Shown here one piece after another: positions 1 to 14,241 of a stretch of DNA of 64,000 bases. A model generated the notes under the pieces. It worked only from the letters and a program-made list of their open reading frames with translations. It searched no databases and was not told the origin of the DNA. A program made the translations under genes and the position numbers. Every line of letters starts with the position of its first letter. The first letter of the stretch is position 1. This DNA comes from Allium sativum (lineage: Eukaryota > Streptophyta > Magnoliopsida > Asparagales > Amaryllidaceae). The stretch is from NCBI GenBank assembly GCA_030737875.1, contig CM060926.1, forward strand, positions 160,157,579 to 160,221,578, read 5' to 3'.

Positions 1-28
1 GACGAAATTCTTTTAAGGGGGAAGGAAC
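1..28 (+). mobile_element. Tail of a preceding family A internal region with polypurine tract
   Basis: These bases match 7643-7670 with one mismatch. There they form the end of the family A internal region, including the polypurine tract AAGGGGGAAGGA just before the LTR. Their presence upstream of LTR A1 shows that the window opens inside a further A copy rather than at a simple element boundary. Confidence 0.75.
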
Positions 29-1576
29 GTAGCGTCCCGCAATTTTAACGGTTTGTATTTGAATATTTTAATCAGTTTAAATATTGAATTCGTAATATAA
101 GTGGATTTATATATTAATTAAAATGAAGTTGAATGTATAAAATATATATTAAATATAATCGTGCCCGTAATATCGTGGCAGTTCATAATTTAACGTTCTG
201 AACTACAATTAAGTGTACATGACCCGTTATTAGTCAGATTTCTTCGAAACAAGAAACGTTGGAATCTGTTGAACTGTATTTTTCTAACGGAAGTGAAAAA
301 ACAAATTTTCGGATTTTTTTATTGCAAGTTATGTCCAAATTAAATATTCAGAAAAGCAGCGGCATATTCATTTATGACCATAACGTTATTTAATTATATT
401 TAAATATCGAATTCGAATTTGGATAAGGTTCTGTTGAGATGTAGTTATAATTTCATTTTTAGAATTTTACTGTAATTTTTAATTAATTAAATACGCAACT
501 TTTTATTTAGAGTATTTTGCACCCTTAATCAACATTTTGGGATTTCATAATATAAACTGACTAGTCTATATTATTATATTTTTGAGATCATGACACCTCG
601 CTGGTCACGACTGTATTTTTATTTCTGTACGTAGCAGCTCGCTTATAGTCCACGAATATGTTACACCATGTTATACTTATTTCGGTGTTCATTTTGTTTG
701 ATCTGTTCTTAAACATTTTAAACGAAATAAAATGAGTCTACATAGTCGGCAAATTCAGGATTTCTATTTTTATCCAACATTAGGATTTTAATTATGCTAG
801 CACATTTTGAACATGCCAAGTTTAAATAGAACCGACAAAGAAAAGTCCCACTATAACTTCGCAAATGGCAATTGCATGCATGACAAACTGTAAATTGGTG
901 GCATGCGTATTCATCCATCTTTGACAATGATGGAGCATTACAAAATGAATTTGACTAGTGAAAGTTTACTTCATTCTGAAGCAAGCATGTTATGTACAAA
1001 GTAAAAGAAATAAACAAATACAAAGTCACCCCATCTAACACCTACCACCTTTAGCTAACTGTATAGCCGACATGCCAAGCATGAATGTTCACCCTACTAT
1101 CAATCTCACTGCTTCCTTTTTCACAGCTAACATATTGAAAATATAAACTACTTTCAACCCTATCACCTACTTCTTAACAATGAAGAAAAGAACAACTACT
1201 TATGCCTTTAGCTGAAGCCATAATCCTGCTAATTCAAGCCAACCACTTGCCCTACATTTTTGATGGCTGCCATGTATTGTCACCATGTATCGTCAGTCAC
1301 TACATTTAACATCACCAGCTACTCTAGTAGAATATAGGAAGTGAGAATTCGTAGCAGACCCTCCTCTCTCATGATAACTTCATAGGCTGCCATGAGTTTT
1401 CAACATTGTCACCTACCTATCCAGTCTTCATCATTGAATGGTCACATACCATTGTCAATCTGTATTTGCAGCTACTTGAAGGGAGGAGACACTGTGATTG
1501 AAAGAAAAGAAAATACCCTGTAGACCTCAAAGCTACCCTATATACCTAACACTTGGATTGCACGCAATCTTCTGCC

Positions 1577-1584
1577 TATTTAAA
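1577..1584 (+). promoter_or_regulatory. Putative TATA box of LTR A1
   Basis: TATTTAAA in the context CCTATTTAAACCC, a common TATA form in plant Ty3/gypsy LTRs. It is conserved in LTR A2 at 9218-9225. The transcription start is inferred to be about 30 bases downstream. Confidence 0.5.
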
Positions 1585-4500
1585 CCCATAAGCTATCTTC
1601 ATTCTGCAAGCTTCAACCCGAGAAATAAAAATAAGAATCAAAACAAATTAAATTCCATTCTTTCTTTAAAGAAATCTCAATCGTCCTCCATCTCGTATTC
1701 AAGCCGACCAACTCCAAGACGACGGTGTTACCTCATGAACTCGTCAGCACAGGAGAGCGTGGAGAGGTTTGCGTGGAGCTGCGTTTGAGATCACAGGAAG
1801 CTACTGGCCACCGGAATAACTGGGGTTGGTCGAGGAGAACTGGAGGAGACCGCTGGTGCTGGGTAACGTGGCGCAGTGGTCTCCGGTGTTTCCAGTAGGG
1901 CATGAGACATTTCAAGTGTATACGGTGAAGTGGAAAGGAACTTGATGGATTGCATAGGGAGATGGAGTTACATGAAGTTTCGGTTGGAAAGGAAATGCAT
2001 TCTGGAAGGCTTGGAGTTCGCTGTATTCGTTTATGTACAGTGAAAGACTTAGTAGTTCAAAAATGGGGGAAGGAGACAAGTATTTAAAGTGTGGCTTGTT
2101 TTACTGTAGTGCGACGCGGAACTGGAGATAGACATATTGCTTTGATGGCGGAATAGTTTTGGAGCATTAACACCGGTGATGGAAGCATGTAGGAAGTGAA
2201 GTATGGGTTCTTTTTAGTGAAATGGTTTGCGGGTTCTACTGAATGGACGTGGCCATAAAACTGGAAGCAAGGATTAAACATTTAGGGTGGTCCTGGTACT
2301 AGATATGGAGAATACGAAGAGGAGATGGTGTACGTGGGCCAGTTGGTTGGTAAGCAGGCTGAATCGAAAATTTACAATGAAGGCCCAATAATATAAAAAA
2401 GGTGGGAGCTTGGGTCAGATTTTCAAGAAGTGGAATGTTGTCCGGTTAAGGTTCAAATGTTGTTGTGCAGAGCGGGTAACACATGGGTTCGGGCTAAAAT
2501 AACTGGATCCCTTAGGATCGTAGGGACGCGGGCCACATAATGGAACTGGTCTGGGCCGATTTGGGGTTCGTTACGACTTATGGTGGAATTAAACGTCAGA
2601 TTTGATCAACTGACGTTAATCAACGATTCACGACCGAGGTGACTAAATTCACTAACTCTACTTCAATTTAAAATATTATAATTTTATTTTAAATATTTGA
2701 TTGAATGTTGTGTGTGCGATGGTTGCTTGGATGAATTCACTGAATTATTTGGTTGAAATAATATATATCGTCATATATATAAACCGGCGATTGAAAACTA
2801 ATGCCGTTTACCATTATATTTCATACTGACATGAAAGTGTTATTTGTGTTGACTAACATCTGTAGATACAGGAAACCGGTTGGAGGAATCCAACTGGATT
2901 CCTCAACTATGATTATTTTATATATATTGCATTGACTGATATGACCGATAATATGTGATTGATTTGTGTATGCTTGAAATGTTTAAATAACATGGCCCTG
3001 AAATAACAGTTATTTAAAAACCGTAAGTATATTAGAAAGGATTTCTATATTTAAAAGGAAAATCTATTATTTGTAATATTTAAATAATAGGAATTTAATA
3101 TTGATTGGGTTAGGATGAAATAACTTGTTTCAGTTATGTAAAACAAGCGGTTTGACTTAAAAACAATAGGTAAAATGGGACGAAATAATTATCATTGGAA
3201 AGTTTGGGAAATATGAATTCAAGCATACATTTTAAAGGGGGAACAGTGAAATTTATTTCAACGTTCAGGATGTGATTAGGGATTAAAATAAATCCATTTG
3301 ATTTATAATTGGATATTCGGCTGTGTCGAGGATTATGAAAGTATTTATGGTCAGGATTTTATTATAGAATCTATTAAGATAGTTAATATTGATTTTATAA
3401 CCAATAGATTTAAATATGATATGGAATCAAGATCAAGTTATAAACAAAGTTTATAATTGAGGAGGGTTGACTCGAAAGTGCGATTATAAAGCAAGGTTGA
3501 ATTATAAATTCAGGAATTAACTTGGATGGATGGGATTTTTAACCAGTAATGATATTAGATTTAACGAAATAAGATTTCTAAAAGAAATAATATTCACATT
3601 TTGAATAATGTTTAAAAAAAGAGAGGAAAGTTGCAGATTAAATATTCATAACAGAAACTAGGAATATTTCCCAAGATGTATGTAAAACTAAATGGGTATT
3701 GAGTCGTAATGAGATGTTTACTTGAACTAAGAAAAATAATTCGAATAAAGAGAAAAATATCAAAGGACGAAGAAAGTAAATGATTTTTGATAAAGGAAGT
3801 TATAAATGAAATTATGTAAGGGAGATGGAGCAAAGAATTAATGTTTAAAATAAATAACCAAGTTCTAAAGTAAGGATATGGTGTTATAAAACCATAAAAC
3901 AAGAAATACGGTTTGATGAATATTATAAGTAAAAGGGAGTTTAGAGTTACAGACATATATTTATTCTATGATAAGAACATTGTCGATCAAAGTCTGAGAG
4001 GTGAATAAAATACCCCAACTTGAACGGCTTCGCTATTATCAAGGAATGATATTAGTTTGTAATCGAAAGAGATGTCGACATTAGTTAAAAAGTGGAATAT
4101 AGCAGCGTATTGCAAGATTTTGAACTATAACGATAAAATAACGTTGTAGATCAGACTTAAGCATTACTGTGATGTCGAGATTTGTTATAACGAGAAATAT
4201 TACAGCGTATTGCAAGTTTTAACTATAACAATAAATTAATGCTATGGACCAAGCTTAAGTGTGATTAATATATATATAGCACTATTCCCTAGAAATGGAA
4301 ACAGTTTGGTTTGAAATCCAATTATTCTAAAGTAATAAGTAACGATGTTTGTCCAAAGAAATATAGGAGTGTTTTGTTGGGTTGGGAACAAAGACAAATA
4401 ATTGAGATTTAATATATCCCCCGTAGTAAATGGAAATATCTAAAGTTTGGAAATTGATTAAAACAACATTAATGATAAATTATGTCGTTCGAATTCAAAT

Positions 4501-4710
4501 AAGAAATGTTAGGAAAGGGGGAAATGTTTTCGAACATTAATAACATATGTTTTGAAATAAGGGAAAAAAAGAGTTAAAATAACTAGAAATGTTTTCCAAG
4601 AAATGTGAAGGGATAAACGGCTTATGGGAAACTGGAAACTTAATGTAAAATAAAAGGGCCAGTGATTGTGTAATGTTTAGTTGTACATTTTAATGGATGT
4701 TTTGTTTTTA

Positions 4711-4740
4711 CTTCGATAGTTAAATAACCGACTATCGAAG
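4711..4740. repeat. Conserved hairpin in LTR A1
   Basis: Perfect 10-base arms CTTCGATAGT and ACTATCGAAG around a 10-base loop. The same hairpin is present in A2 (12348-12377) and, with one arm mismatch, in family B (22333-22362), although the sequence around it has diverged between A and B. Confidence 0.7.
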
Positions 4741-6121
4741 TGTTTTGACCATCGTTGTCAGTACGGAGAGACCAATTGGATATATTATCTGAAACCACAC
4801 CATATAGGCATAAGCGCTGCGAATTAGATTATGCTGAAGACAATTAAAGACTGAGTGAAATGCAAGGGTCGTCCTATTCCAGAATGGTGCTTGCTGGTTG
4901 TCCAGTCCTAGGACAACTTGTATGGACGAGTGTCTCACAGAGTATACCTAACAAATCACGAACGATTGATCTCTAAAAGGTATTACGTCTGGTGGCTGAG
5001 GAATTCGTTCCTCTTAGCTTTTTATACCCGTGATATTTTTGGAAATCGATCAGTGAATTGACGGGTTTGACGATGTGGCATTCAAAGTGAATGGTGATCT
5101 GATATATTGAAGACAAACGTAGCCTCTAGCTTTACAACCGAGAAATGACAGAAATCGGGCAGGCAGCATGGTTATGTGGGTCATTCCCATTAGGGTGTAT
5201 TGTCACCGATCTAGAGAAAATTCATATTCGTTCTTCTTTCGTTTCTGTATCTTCAGATGACGGTTGGATGGCCAATAGCCGTAGGTGGCAATATATTCGA
5301 TACACTCGAGAGAAATGAATGGTTGGTCATGTGTGGGCCGGGTTGCAAGATGTTCTTGTTGAACCCCATTGTATCTCCTCTAGAGTACACTGATCGGGAG
5401 GTGGTCCCATACCTTTTTATAGTTGAAATCCAATATCCAATAAGCGCCCTGCGGTTTTTGATTTTATACTATGTATGTGGAACATGAGATGCAAGCGTTC
5501 TGCTATTTGATTATTTATTTGATTAGACATTATTATAATATCACTGGATTTTGATATCAAAATTGGTTTGGTTATGGTAAGGTAAAAACCGTCCATGTTT
5601 ATGTGTTTGGCTAGTCTTACTATTATCTTTTTGTTTCAAAAGGATTTTCAAAGTTAAACGATATGGTTGGAATTTATTCATCCAGTCCCATGAATGACCT
5701 AGAGTTTATTTTGTTTTGTTTTCCCCAAACTCTTGGGTGCCCAAATTTGTACGGGCAGTCAAGTGTTTCAGGATTTTACAGATACACTTGGAGGAGCTCA
5801 AAGCAGGAGGCTTCACCGTTACTTATGTAGAGTTATTTCCGCTGTTATATATCATGTGTTATACTCTGATATGGTATGTATATACAAATTCAGATTTGTA
5901 TTTCAAGATTATGTTATATAATATATTTTGTTCAGTCCGCTGTGAGATTCATGTTTACTCTGATTCTGTTCAGTTATGTTCTTCTTCTATTCTATTAGTT
6001 CTATCTTTCCTATCTCACCCTCTAACTTCTTTCTATTAATGACCTGAACTTTCTTGCACTTTGAGTTAAATGTGTAGGATATTAGTCAGCTCAAATTGGT
6101 ACGGATTTACGGGCCTTTTAC

Positions 6122-7670
6122 GGTTGGTATCAGAGCCGAAGGTAAAGTGATTACCTGGGCACTGTGGCGTAACTCAATAGAGATGGAGTTAGTTATACTC
6201 TAGATTGAGTTGGAGTGTGTGTATATGAGCACGTATTTGTAAATTAATATAAAAACTATTTTATATTGTGTTGGTTGGTCAGTCGAGTGGTTTATGAATT
6301 CTGGTCGAAACAATAATGCAAACTGTGTCGATAGGTGTTTCTAAACTCTTGAACAGAGTAATTCGACACAGTATGTTTTGAAAAAGGGTAAATGAAAAAT
6401 CTTACCCAAAATATATTATGATATAAAGAAAGCATATATATTGGAATTATCTAATATATATTGATAGTGCTAATCGTTATTATGATCGAATAAGATTTCT
6501 AATTGAGATGGTTATACAAATAACCCTACGAAATATTATATAAGTATAGTATGCAAAATCAGTGAACTAAATCTGAAATTAGAACCAGAATAAAACTCTG
6601 GAAACTTGGAAAAGAGTTGGAAATAATATTTGGATTAAATATATTGGAATTTTAAAATCCTGGGAGATTTGAAATTGTTTTCCAAGTGCTGTGAAAGATA
6701 TTTTGAAGTAATTTCAAAAACAAAATTGTTTGAGAATAAGTTTTGATAGTGATATAATATTGAACTCACTTCGATCACTGGAAAATAATTCTGATAATGA
6801 CGGCCGCATTATCAGTGTTCATTTTCGAGTTTCTAAAGTGACGGATTACTACCAAAAGATATTGTTTTGAAATTATTCTGAGAAACAAATTATTTTGAAT
6901 CCTGAAAAGGAATACTGATCTTAGAAAAGCAAAGTTGTTTAATACCTCCCAGGAAGAAATTATTTGAATTAAAGACAAGTATACAAAAATGAATCCATAA
7001 TGTTAGGATAAAAATTTAACTTAAGGAAGTCAAATCGAAAAATGTGAAAGCAAACTGAGTTAGAAACTGAGGTGAATCCAGTGGAAATTGAATTCAAATA
7101 ATATCGAGAAAAATTGAATATGATTGAACTCAGATGAATACAAGTTTGAAACCGAGAATGAAACAGGAGTTTGAAATGGTGTCGGCTTGGATATAAGTGA
7201 ATTGGATTTGAACATAATTTGTTGGAGATCATTTGAAAATACATTTGTATATGCTAAAGTGATAGCAAGTGGCAGAGATAGAGTTGAAATGCCCCGAAAA
7301 AAAAGGTACACATTTATATTATATTGGATATGAGATATTTATGGTCGGTTTGGCAGGCCACTTGGCTGTTTGATTTTCTTTTGGAATTGGAGATGGCCCA
7401 GAGAGGCAAGTATAGTAGTACATATTGATCCATGCAGAGGAGATGCTGGCAAAATTTCTCGGATATTGAAGTGTGTTAGAAAATGTTCAAAATTATTGGA
7501 AATATTCGTTAACATGTATAAATTAATTATTTAATTGAAATAAATTGTTTCAATTGAAAACTGATGTTAAGAAGTGAAACAAATGATATTTAACCCGGTT
7601 AATAGGATTCAAAGCCTTTTTCCTTACCTTAGTAATTTCGGGGAAGAAATTCTTTTAAGGGGGAAGGAAC
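6122..7670 (+). mobile_element. Family A internal region, non-coding (1.55 kb)
   Basis: It lies between two A LTRs, starts with a tRNA-Met primer site at 6125 and ends with the polypurine tract AAGGGGGAAGGA near 7659-7670. No gag or pol motif (CCHC, DTG, YxDD, DDE) can be read in any frame; the only frames over 60 codons are antisense and AT-rich. It is homologous to the family B internal region at 16396-17883. It is non-autonomous, so it would need proteins supplied by a related element. Confidence 0.8.
6125..6136 (+). promoter_or_regulatory. Primer-binding site, initiator tRNA-Met type (family A)
   Basis: TGGTATCAGAGC, complementary to the 3' end of plant initiator tRNA-Met, three bases after the LTR end. 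It is the standard minus-strand DNA priming site in many plant LTR retrotransposons. Confidence 0.9.
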
Positions 7671-10600
7671 GTAGCGTCCCGCAATTTTAACGGTTTGTAT
7701 TTGAATATTTTAATCAGTTTAAATATTGAGTTCGTAATATAAGTGGATTTATATATTAATTAAAACGAAGTTGAAAGTATAAAAATATATATTAAATATA
7801 ATCGTACCCGTAATATCGTGGCAGTTCGTAATTTAACGTTCTGAACTACAATTAAGTGTACATGACCTGTTATTAGTCAGATTTCTTCGAAACAAGAAAC
7901 ATTGGAATCTGTTGAACTGTATTTTTCTAACGGAAGTGAAAAATCAAATTTTCGGATTTTTTTATTGCAAGTTATGTCCAAACTAAATATTCAGAAAAGC
8001 AGCGGCATATTCATTTATGACCATAACGTTATTTAATTATATTTAAATATCGAATTCGAATTTGGATAAGGTTCTGTTGAGATGTAGTTATAATTTCATT
8101 TTTAGAATTTTATTGTAATTTTTAATTAATTAAATACGCAACTTTTTATTTGGAGTATTTTGCACCCTAAATCAACATTTTGGGATTTCATAATATAAAC
8201 TAACTGGTCTATATTAATATATTTTTGAGATCGTGATACCTTGCTGGTCACGACTGTATTTTTATTTCTGTACGTAGCAGCTTGCTTATAGTCCACGAAT
8301 ATGTTACACCATGTTATACTTATTTCGGTGTTCATTTTGTTTGATCTGTTCTTAAACATTTTAAACGAAATAAAATGAGTCTACATAGTCAGCAAATTCA
8401 GGATTTCTATTTTTATCCAACTAGGATTTTAATTATGCTAGCACATTTTGAACAAGCCAAGTTTAAATAGAACCGACAAAGAAAAGTCCCACTACAACTT
8501 CGGAAATGGCAATTGCATGCATGACAAACTGTAAATTGGTGGCATGCGTATTCATCCATCTTTGACAATGATGGAGCATTACAAAATGAATTTGACTAGT
8601 GAAAGTTTACTTCATTCTGAAGCAAGCATGCTATGTACAAAGTAAAAGAAATAAACAAATACAAAGTCAACCCATCTAACACCTACCACCTTTAGCTAAC
8701 TGTATAGCCGACATGCCAAGCATGAATGGTCACCCTTCTATCAATCTCACTGCTTCCTTTTTCACAGCTAACATATTGAAAATATAAACTACTTGCAACC
8801 CTATCACCTACTTCTTAACAATGAAGAGAAGAACAACTACTTATGCCTTTAGCTGAAGCCATAATCCTGCTAATTCAAGCCTACCACTTGCCCTACATTT
8901 TTGATGTCTGCCATGTATTGTCACCATGTATCGTCAGTCACTACATTTAACATCACCAGCTACTCTAGTAGAATATAGGAAGTGAGAATTCGTAGCGGAC
9001 CCTCCTCTCTCATGATAACTTCATAGGCTGCCATGAGTTTTCAACATTGTCACCTACCTATCCAGTCTTCATCACTGAATGGTCACATACCATTGTCAAT
9101 CTGTATTTGCAGCTACTTGAAGGGAGGAGACACTGTGATTGAAAGAAAAGAAAATACCCTGTAGACCTCAAAGCTACCCTATATACCTAACACTTGGATT
9201 GCACGTAATCTTCTGCCTATTTAAACCCTTAAGCTATCTTCATTCTGCAAGCTTCAACCCGAGAAATAAAAATAAGAATCAAAACAAATTAAATTCCATT
9301 CTTTCTTTAAAGAAATCTCAATCGTCCTCTATCTCGTATCCAAGCCGACCAACTCCAAGATGACGGCGTTACCTCGTGAACTCGTCAGCACAGGAGATCG
9401 TGGAGAGGTTTGCGTGGAGCTGCGTTTGAGATCGCAGGAAGCTACTGGCCACCGGAATAACTGGGGTTGGTCGAGGATAACTGGAGGAGACCGCTGGTGC
9501 TGGGTAACGTGGCGCAGTGGTCTCCGGTGTTTACAGTAGGGCATGGGGCATTTCAAGTGTATACGTTGAAGTGGAAAGGAACATGGATGGATTGCATGGG
9601 GAGATGGAGTTACATGAAGTTTCGGTTGGAAAGGAAATGCATTCTGGAAGGCTTGGAGTTCGCTATACTCCTTTATATACAGTGAAAGACTTAGTAGTTC
9701 GAAAATGGGGGAAGGAAACAAGTATTTAAAGTGTGGCTTGTTTTACTGTAGTGCGACGCGGAACTGGAGATAGACATATTGCTTTGATGGCGGAATAGTT
9801 TTGGAGCATTAACACCGGTGATGGAAGCATGTAGGAAGTGAAGTATGGGTTCTTTTTAGTAAAATGCTTCACGGGTTCTGCTGAATGGACGTGGCCATAA
9901 AATTGGAAGCAGGGATTAAACGTTTAGGGTGGTCCTGGTACTGGATATGGAGAATACGAAGAGGAGATGGTGTACGTGGGCCGGTTAGTTGGTATGCAGG
10001 CTGAATCGAAAATTTACAACGAAGGCCTAATAATATAAAAAAGGTGGGAGCTGGGGTCAGATTTTAAAGAAGTGGAATGTTATCCGGTTAAGGTTCAAAT
10101 GTTGTTGTGCAGAGCGGGTAACACATGGGTATGGGCTAAAATAAGTGGATCCCTTAGGATCGTCGGGACGCAGGCCACATAATGGAACTGGTCTGAGCCG
10201 ATTTGGGGTTCGTTACGACTTATGGTGGAATTAAATGTCAGATTTGATCAACTGACGTTAATCAACGATTCACGACCGAGGTGAGTAAATTCACTAACTC
10301 TACTTCAATTTAAAATATTATAATTTTATTTTAAATAATTGATTGAATGTTGTGTGTGCGATGGTTGCTTGGATGAATTCACTGAGTTATTCGGTTGAAA
10401 TAATATATATCGTCATATATATAAACCGGCGATTGAAAACTGATGCTGTTTACCATTATACTTCATACTGACATGTAATTAGTGTTATTTGTGTTGACTA
10501 ACATCTGTAGATACAGGAAACCGATTGGGGGAATCCAACCGGATACCTCAACTATTATTATTTTACATATATTGCATTGACTGATATGACCGGTAATATG

Positions 10601-13600
10601 TGATTGATTTGTGTATGCTTGAAATGTTTAAATAACATGGCCCTGAACTAACAGTTATTTAAAAACCGTAAGTATATTAGAAAGGATTTCTATATTTAAA
10701 AGGAAAATATATTATTTGTTATATTTAAATAATAGGAATTTAATGTTGATTGGGTTAGGATGAAATAACTTGTTTCAATTATGTAAAACAAGCGGTTTGA
10801 CTTAAAAACAATAGGTAAAATGGGATGAAATAATTATCATTGGAAAGTTTGGGAAGTATGAATTCAAGCATGCATTTTAATGGGGGAATAGTGAAATTTA
10901 CTTCAACGTTCAGGATGTGATTAGGGATTGAAATAAATCCATTTGATTTATAATTGGATATTCGGCTGTGTCGAGGATTATGAAAGTATTTATGGTCAGG
11001 ATTTTATTATAGAATCTATTAAGATAGTTAATATTGATTTTAAAACCAATAGATTTAAATATGATATGGAATCAAGATCAAGTTATAAACTAAGTTTATA
11101 ATTGAGGAGGGTTGACTCGAAAGTACGGTTAGAAAGCAAGGTTGAATTATAAATTCAGGAATTAACTTGGATGGATGGGATTTTTAACCAGTAATGATAT
11201 TAGATTTAACGAAATAAGATTTCTAAAAAAATATTCACATTTTAAATAATGTTTTATAAAAAGGAATGTTGCAGATTAAATATTCATAACAGAAACTAGG
11301 AATATTTCCCAAGATGTATGAAAATCTAAATGGGTATTGAGTTGTAATCAGATGTTTACTTGAACTAAGAAAAATAATTCGTATAAAGAGAATAATATCA
11401 AAGGACGAAGAAAGTAAATGATTTTTGATAAAGGAAGTTATAAATGAAATTATGTAAGGGAGATGGAGCAAAGAATTAGTGTTTAAAATAAATAACCAAG
11501 TTCTAAAGTAAGGATATGGTGTTATAAAACGATAAAACAAGAAATACGGTTTGATGAATATTATAAGTAAAAGGGAGTTTAGAGTTATAGACATATATTT
11601 ATTCTAAGATAAGAACATTGTCGATCAAGGTCTGAGAGGTAAATAAAATACCCCAACTTGAACGACTTCGCTATTATCAAGGAATGGTATTAGTTTGTAA
11701 TCGAAAGAGATGTCAAGATTAGTTAAAAAGTGGAATATAGCAGCGTATTGCAAGATTTTGAACTATAACGATAAAATAATGTTGTAGATCAGACTCAAGC
11801 GTTACTGTGATGTCGAGATTTGTTATAACGAGAAATATTACAGTGTATTGCAAGTTTTAACTATAACAATAAATTAACGCTATGGACCAAGCTTAAGTAT
11901 GATTAATATATATATAGCACTATTCCCTAGAAATGGAAACAGTTTGGTTTGAAATCCAATTATTCTAAAGTAATAAGTAACGATGTTTGTCCAAAGAAAT
12001 TTAGGAGTGTTATGTTGGGTTGGGAACAAAGACGAATAATTGAGATTTAATATATCCCCCGTATTAAATGGAAATATTTAAAGTTTGGAAATTGATTAAA
12101 ACAACATTAGTGATAAATTATGTCGTTCAAAGTCAAATAAGAAATGTTAGGAAAGGGAGAAATGTTTTCGAACGTTAATAACATATATTTTGAAATAAAG
12201 GAAAACAAGAGTTTAAATAACTAGAAATGTTTTCCAAGAATGTGAAGGGATAAACGGCTTATCGGAAACTTGAAACTTAATGTAAAATAAAAGGGCTAGT
12301 GATTGTGTAATGTTTAGTTGTACATTTTAATGGATGTTTTGTTTTTACTTCGATAGTTAAATAACCGACTATCGAAGTGTTTTGACCATCGTTGTCAGTA
12401 CGGAGAGACTGGTTGGATATATTATCTGAAACCACACCGTATAGGCATAAGCTCTGCGAATTAGATTATGCTGAAGACAATTGAAGACGGAGTGAAATGC
12501 AAGGGTCGTCCTATTCCAGAATGGTGCTTGCTGGTTGTCCAGTCCCAGGACAACTTGTATGGACGAATGTCTCACAGAGTATACCTAACAAATCACGTAC
12601 GATTGATCTTTAAAAGGTATTACATCTGGTGGTGGAGGAATTCGTTCCTCTTTGCTTTTTATACGCGTGATATTTTTGAAAATCGATCAGTGGATTGACG
12701 GTTTGACGATGTGGCATTCAAAGTGAATGGCGATCAGATATTCTGAAGATAAACGTAGCCTCTAGCTTCACAACCGAGAAATGACAGAAATCGGGCAGGC
12801 AGCATGGCTATGTGGGTCATATTAGGGTGTATTGTCATTGATCTAGAGAAAATTCATATTTGTTCTTCTTTCGTTTCTGTATCTTCAGATGACGGTTGGA
12901 TGGCCAACAGCCGTAGGTGGTAATATATTTGATACACTCAAGAGAAATGAATGGTCGGTCATGTGTGGGCCGGGTTGCAAGATGTTCTTGTTGTACCCTA
13001 GTGTATCTCCTCTAGAGTACACTGATCGGGAGGTGGTCCCATACCTTGTCATAGTTGGAATCCAATATCCAATATGCGCCCTGCAGTTTTTGATTTTATA
13101 CTATGTATGTAGAACATGAGATGCAAGCGTTCTACTATTTGATTATTTATTTGATTAGACATTATTATAATATCACTGGATTTTGATATCAAAAATGGTT
13201 TGGTTATAGTAAGGTAAAAACCGTCCATGTTTATGTGTAGGGTGGTCTTACTATTATCTTTTTGTTTCAAAAGGATTTTCAAAGTTAAACGATACGGTTG
13301 AAATTTATTCACCCCCGTCCCATGACTGACCCAGAGTTTATTTTGTTTTTTACCCTAAACTCTTGGGTGCCCAAATTTGTATGGGCAGTCAAGTATTTCA
13401 GGATTTTACGGATACACTTGGAGGAGCTCAAAGCAGGAGGCTTCACCATTAGTTATGTAGAGTTATTTCCGCTGTGATATATCATGTGTTATACTCTGAT
13501 ATGGTATGTATATACAAATTCAGATTTGAATTCCAAGATTATGTTATATAATATATTTTGTTCAGTCCGCTGTGAGATTCATGTTTACTCTGATTCTTTT

Positions 13601-13757
13601 CAGTTGTATTCTTCTTCTTCTTCTATTCTATTAGTTTTATCTTTCCTATCTCACCCTCTAACTTCTTTTTATTAATGACCTGAACTTTCATGCACTTCGA
13701 GTTGAATGTGTAGGATATTAATCATCTCAAATTGGTACGGATTTACTGGCCTTTTAC
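7671..13757 (+). mobile_element. Family A giant LTR, copy 2 (about 6.1 kb)
   Basis: Second copy of the 29-6121 repeat with the same order of landmarks: TATA at 9218-9225 and hairpin at 12348-12377. It ends at CCTTTTAC. Instead of a primer site it is followed by the unrelated sequence TTTATGCC, so this is the outer 3' end of the A array. Over the first 550 bases I count roughly 15 substitutions relative to copy 1. No coding sequence was recognised. Confidence 0.85.
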
Positions 13758-14033
13758 TTTATGCCTACGACCTCTCACATTAGACTGACAGTTTGTGGTT
13801 GCTGGTTAAGCCGGTTGGTTCCGGGCAGGCTTCTACCGCAAACGGAGTCTAACCTCGTGTCATAACCAATTTATTCCAATACAGATTATACAAATATCAG
13901 ACTAATTATGTCCATTTAACAAATTGACCTTCTTTACAGGTTACAACAGACTAATCAAATTTCCATGTTTTACTCAATCTTAGATCGAGCCTACAAATTT
14001 TCATACCCAAATTACAATTATTTAGCTTTCAAC

Positions 14034-14241
14034 AGATTAGGCAATTCAATAGATAACAGATCTAGCAGATTAGGTCATTCAACTGATTTAGCAGATAATA
14101 GATTTAGCAGATTAGACAATTCAACAAATTTAGCAGATAACAGATTTAGCAGATTAGGCAATTCAATAGATTTAGCAGATAACAGATTTAGCAGATTAGG
14201 AAATTCAACAGATTTAGCAGATAACAGATTTAGCAGATTAT
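14034..14241 (-). repeat. 42-bp tandem repeat inside the family F LTR
   Basis: AGATTA starts recur at 14067, 14109, 14151, 14193 and 14235, an exact 42-base period, with less perfect flanking units. Each unit contains TTTAGCAGAT and a variable AATTCAACAGAT segment. One plus-strand frame stays open through the array, as expected for a repeat whose unit length is a multiple of three. Confidence 0.9.

Larger units (their letters stand above)
29..6121 (+). mobile_element. Family A giant LTR, copy 1 (about 6.1 kb)
   Basis: Direct repeat of 7671-13757 with a few percent divergence over the parts compared by hand. It starts at GTAGCGTCCCG just after a polypurine tract and ends at CCTTTTAC just before a tRNA-Met primer site, which fixes its orientation. 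The usual TG and CA ends are degraded, so each boundary is uncertain by a few bases. A TATA-like TATTTAAA lies at 1577-1584, so U3 is about 1.5 kb and R-U5 about 4.5 kb. No convincing coding sequence was found: the longest reading frames are short and not methionine-initiated or family-like. About 6 kb is extreme for a plant LTR. Confidence 0.85.

Noticed and set aside
1498..1788. 96-codon plus-strand frame in LTR A1, similar frame in A2 at 9139
   Set aside because: It starts at TTG, spans the TATA box and presumed transcription start, and is not conserved in length between the two LTRs.
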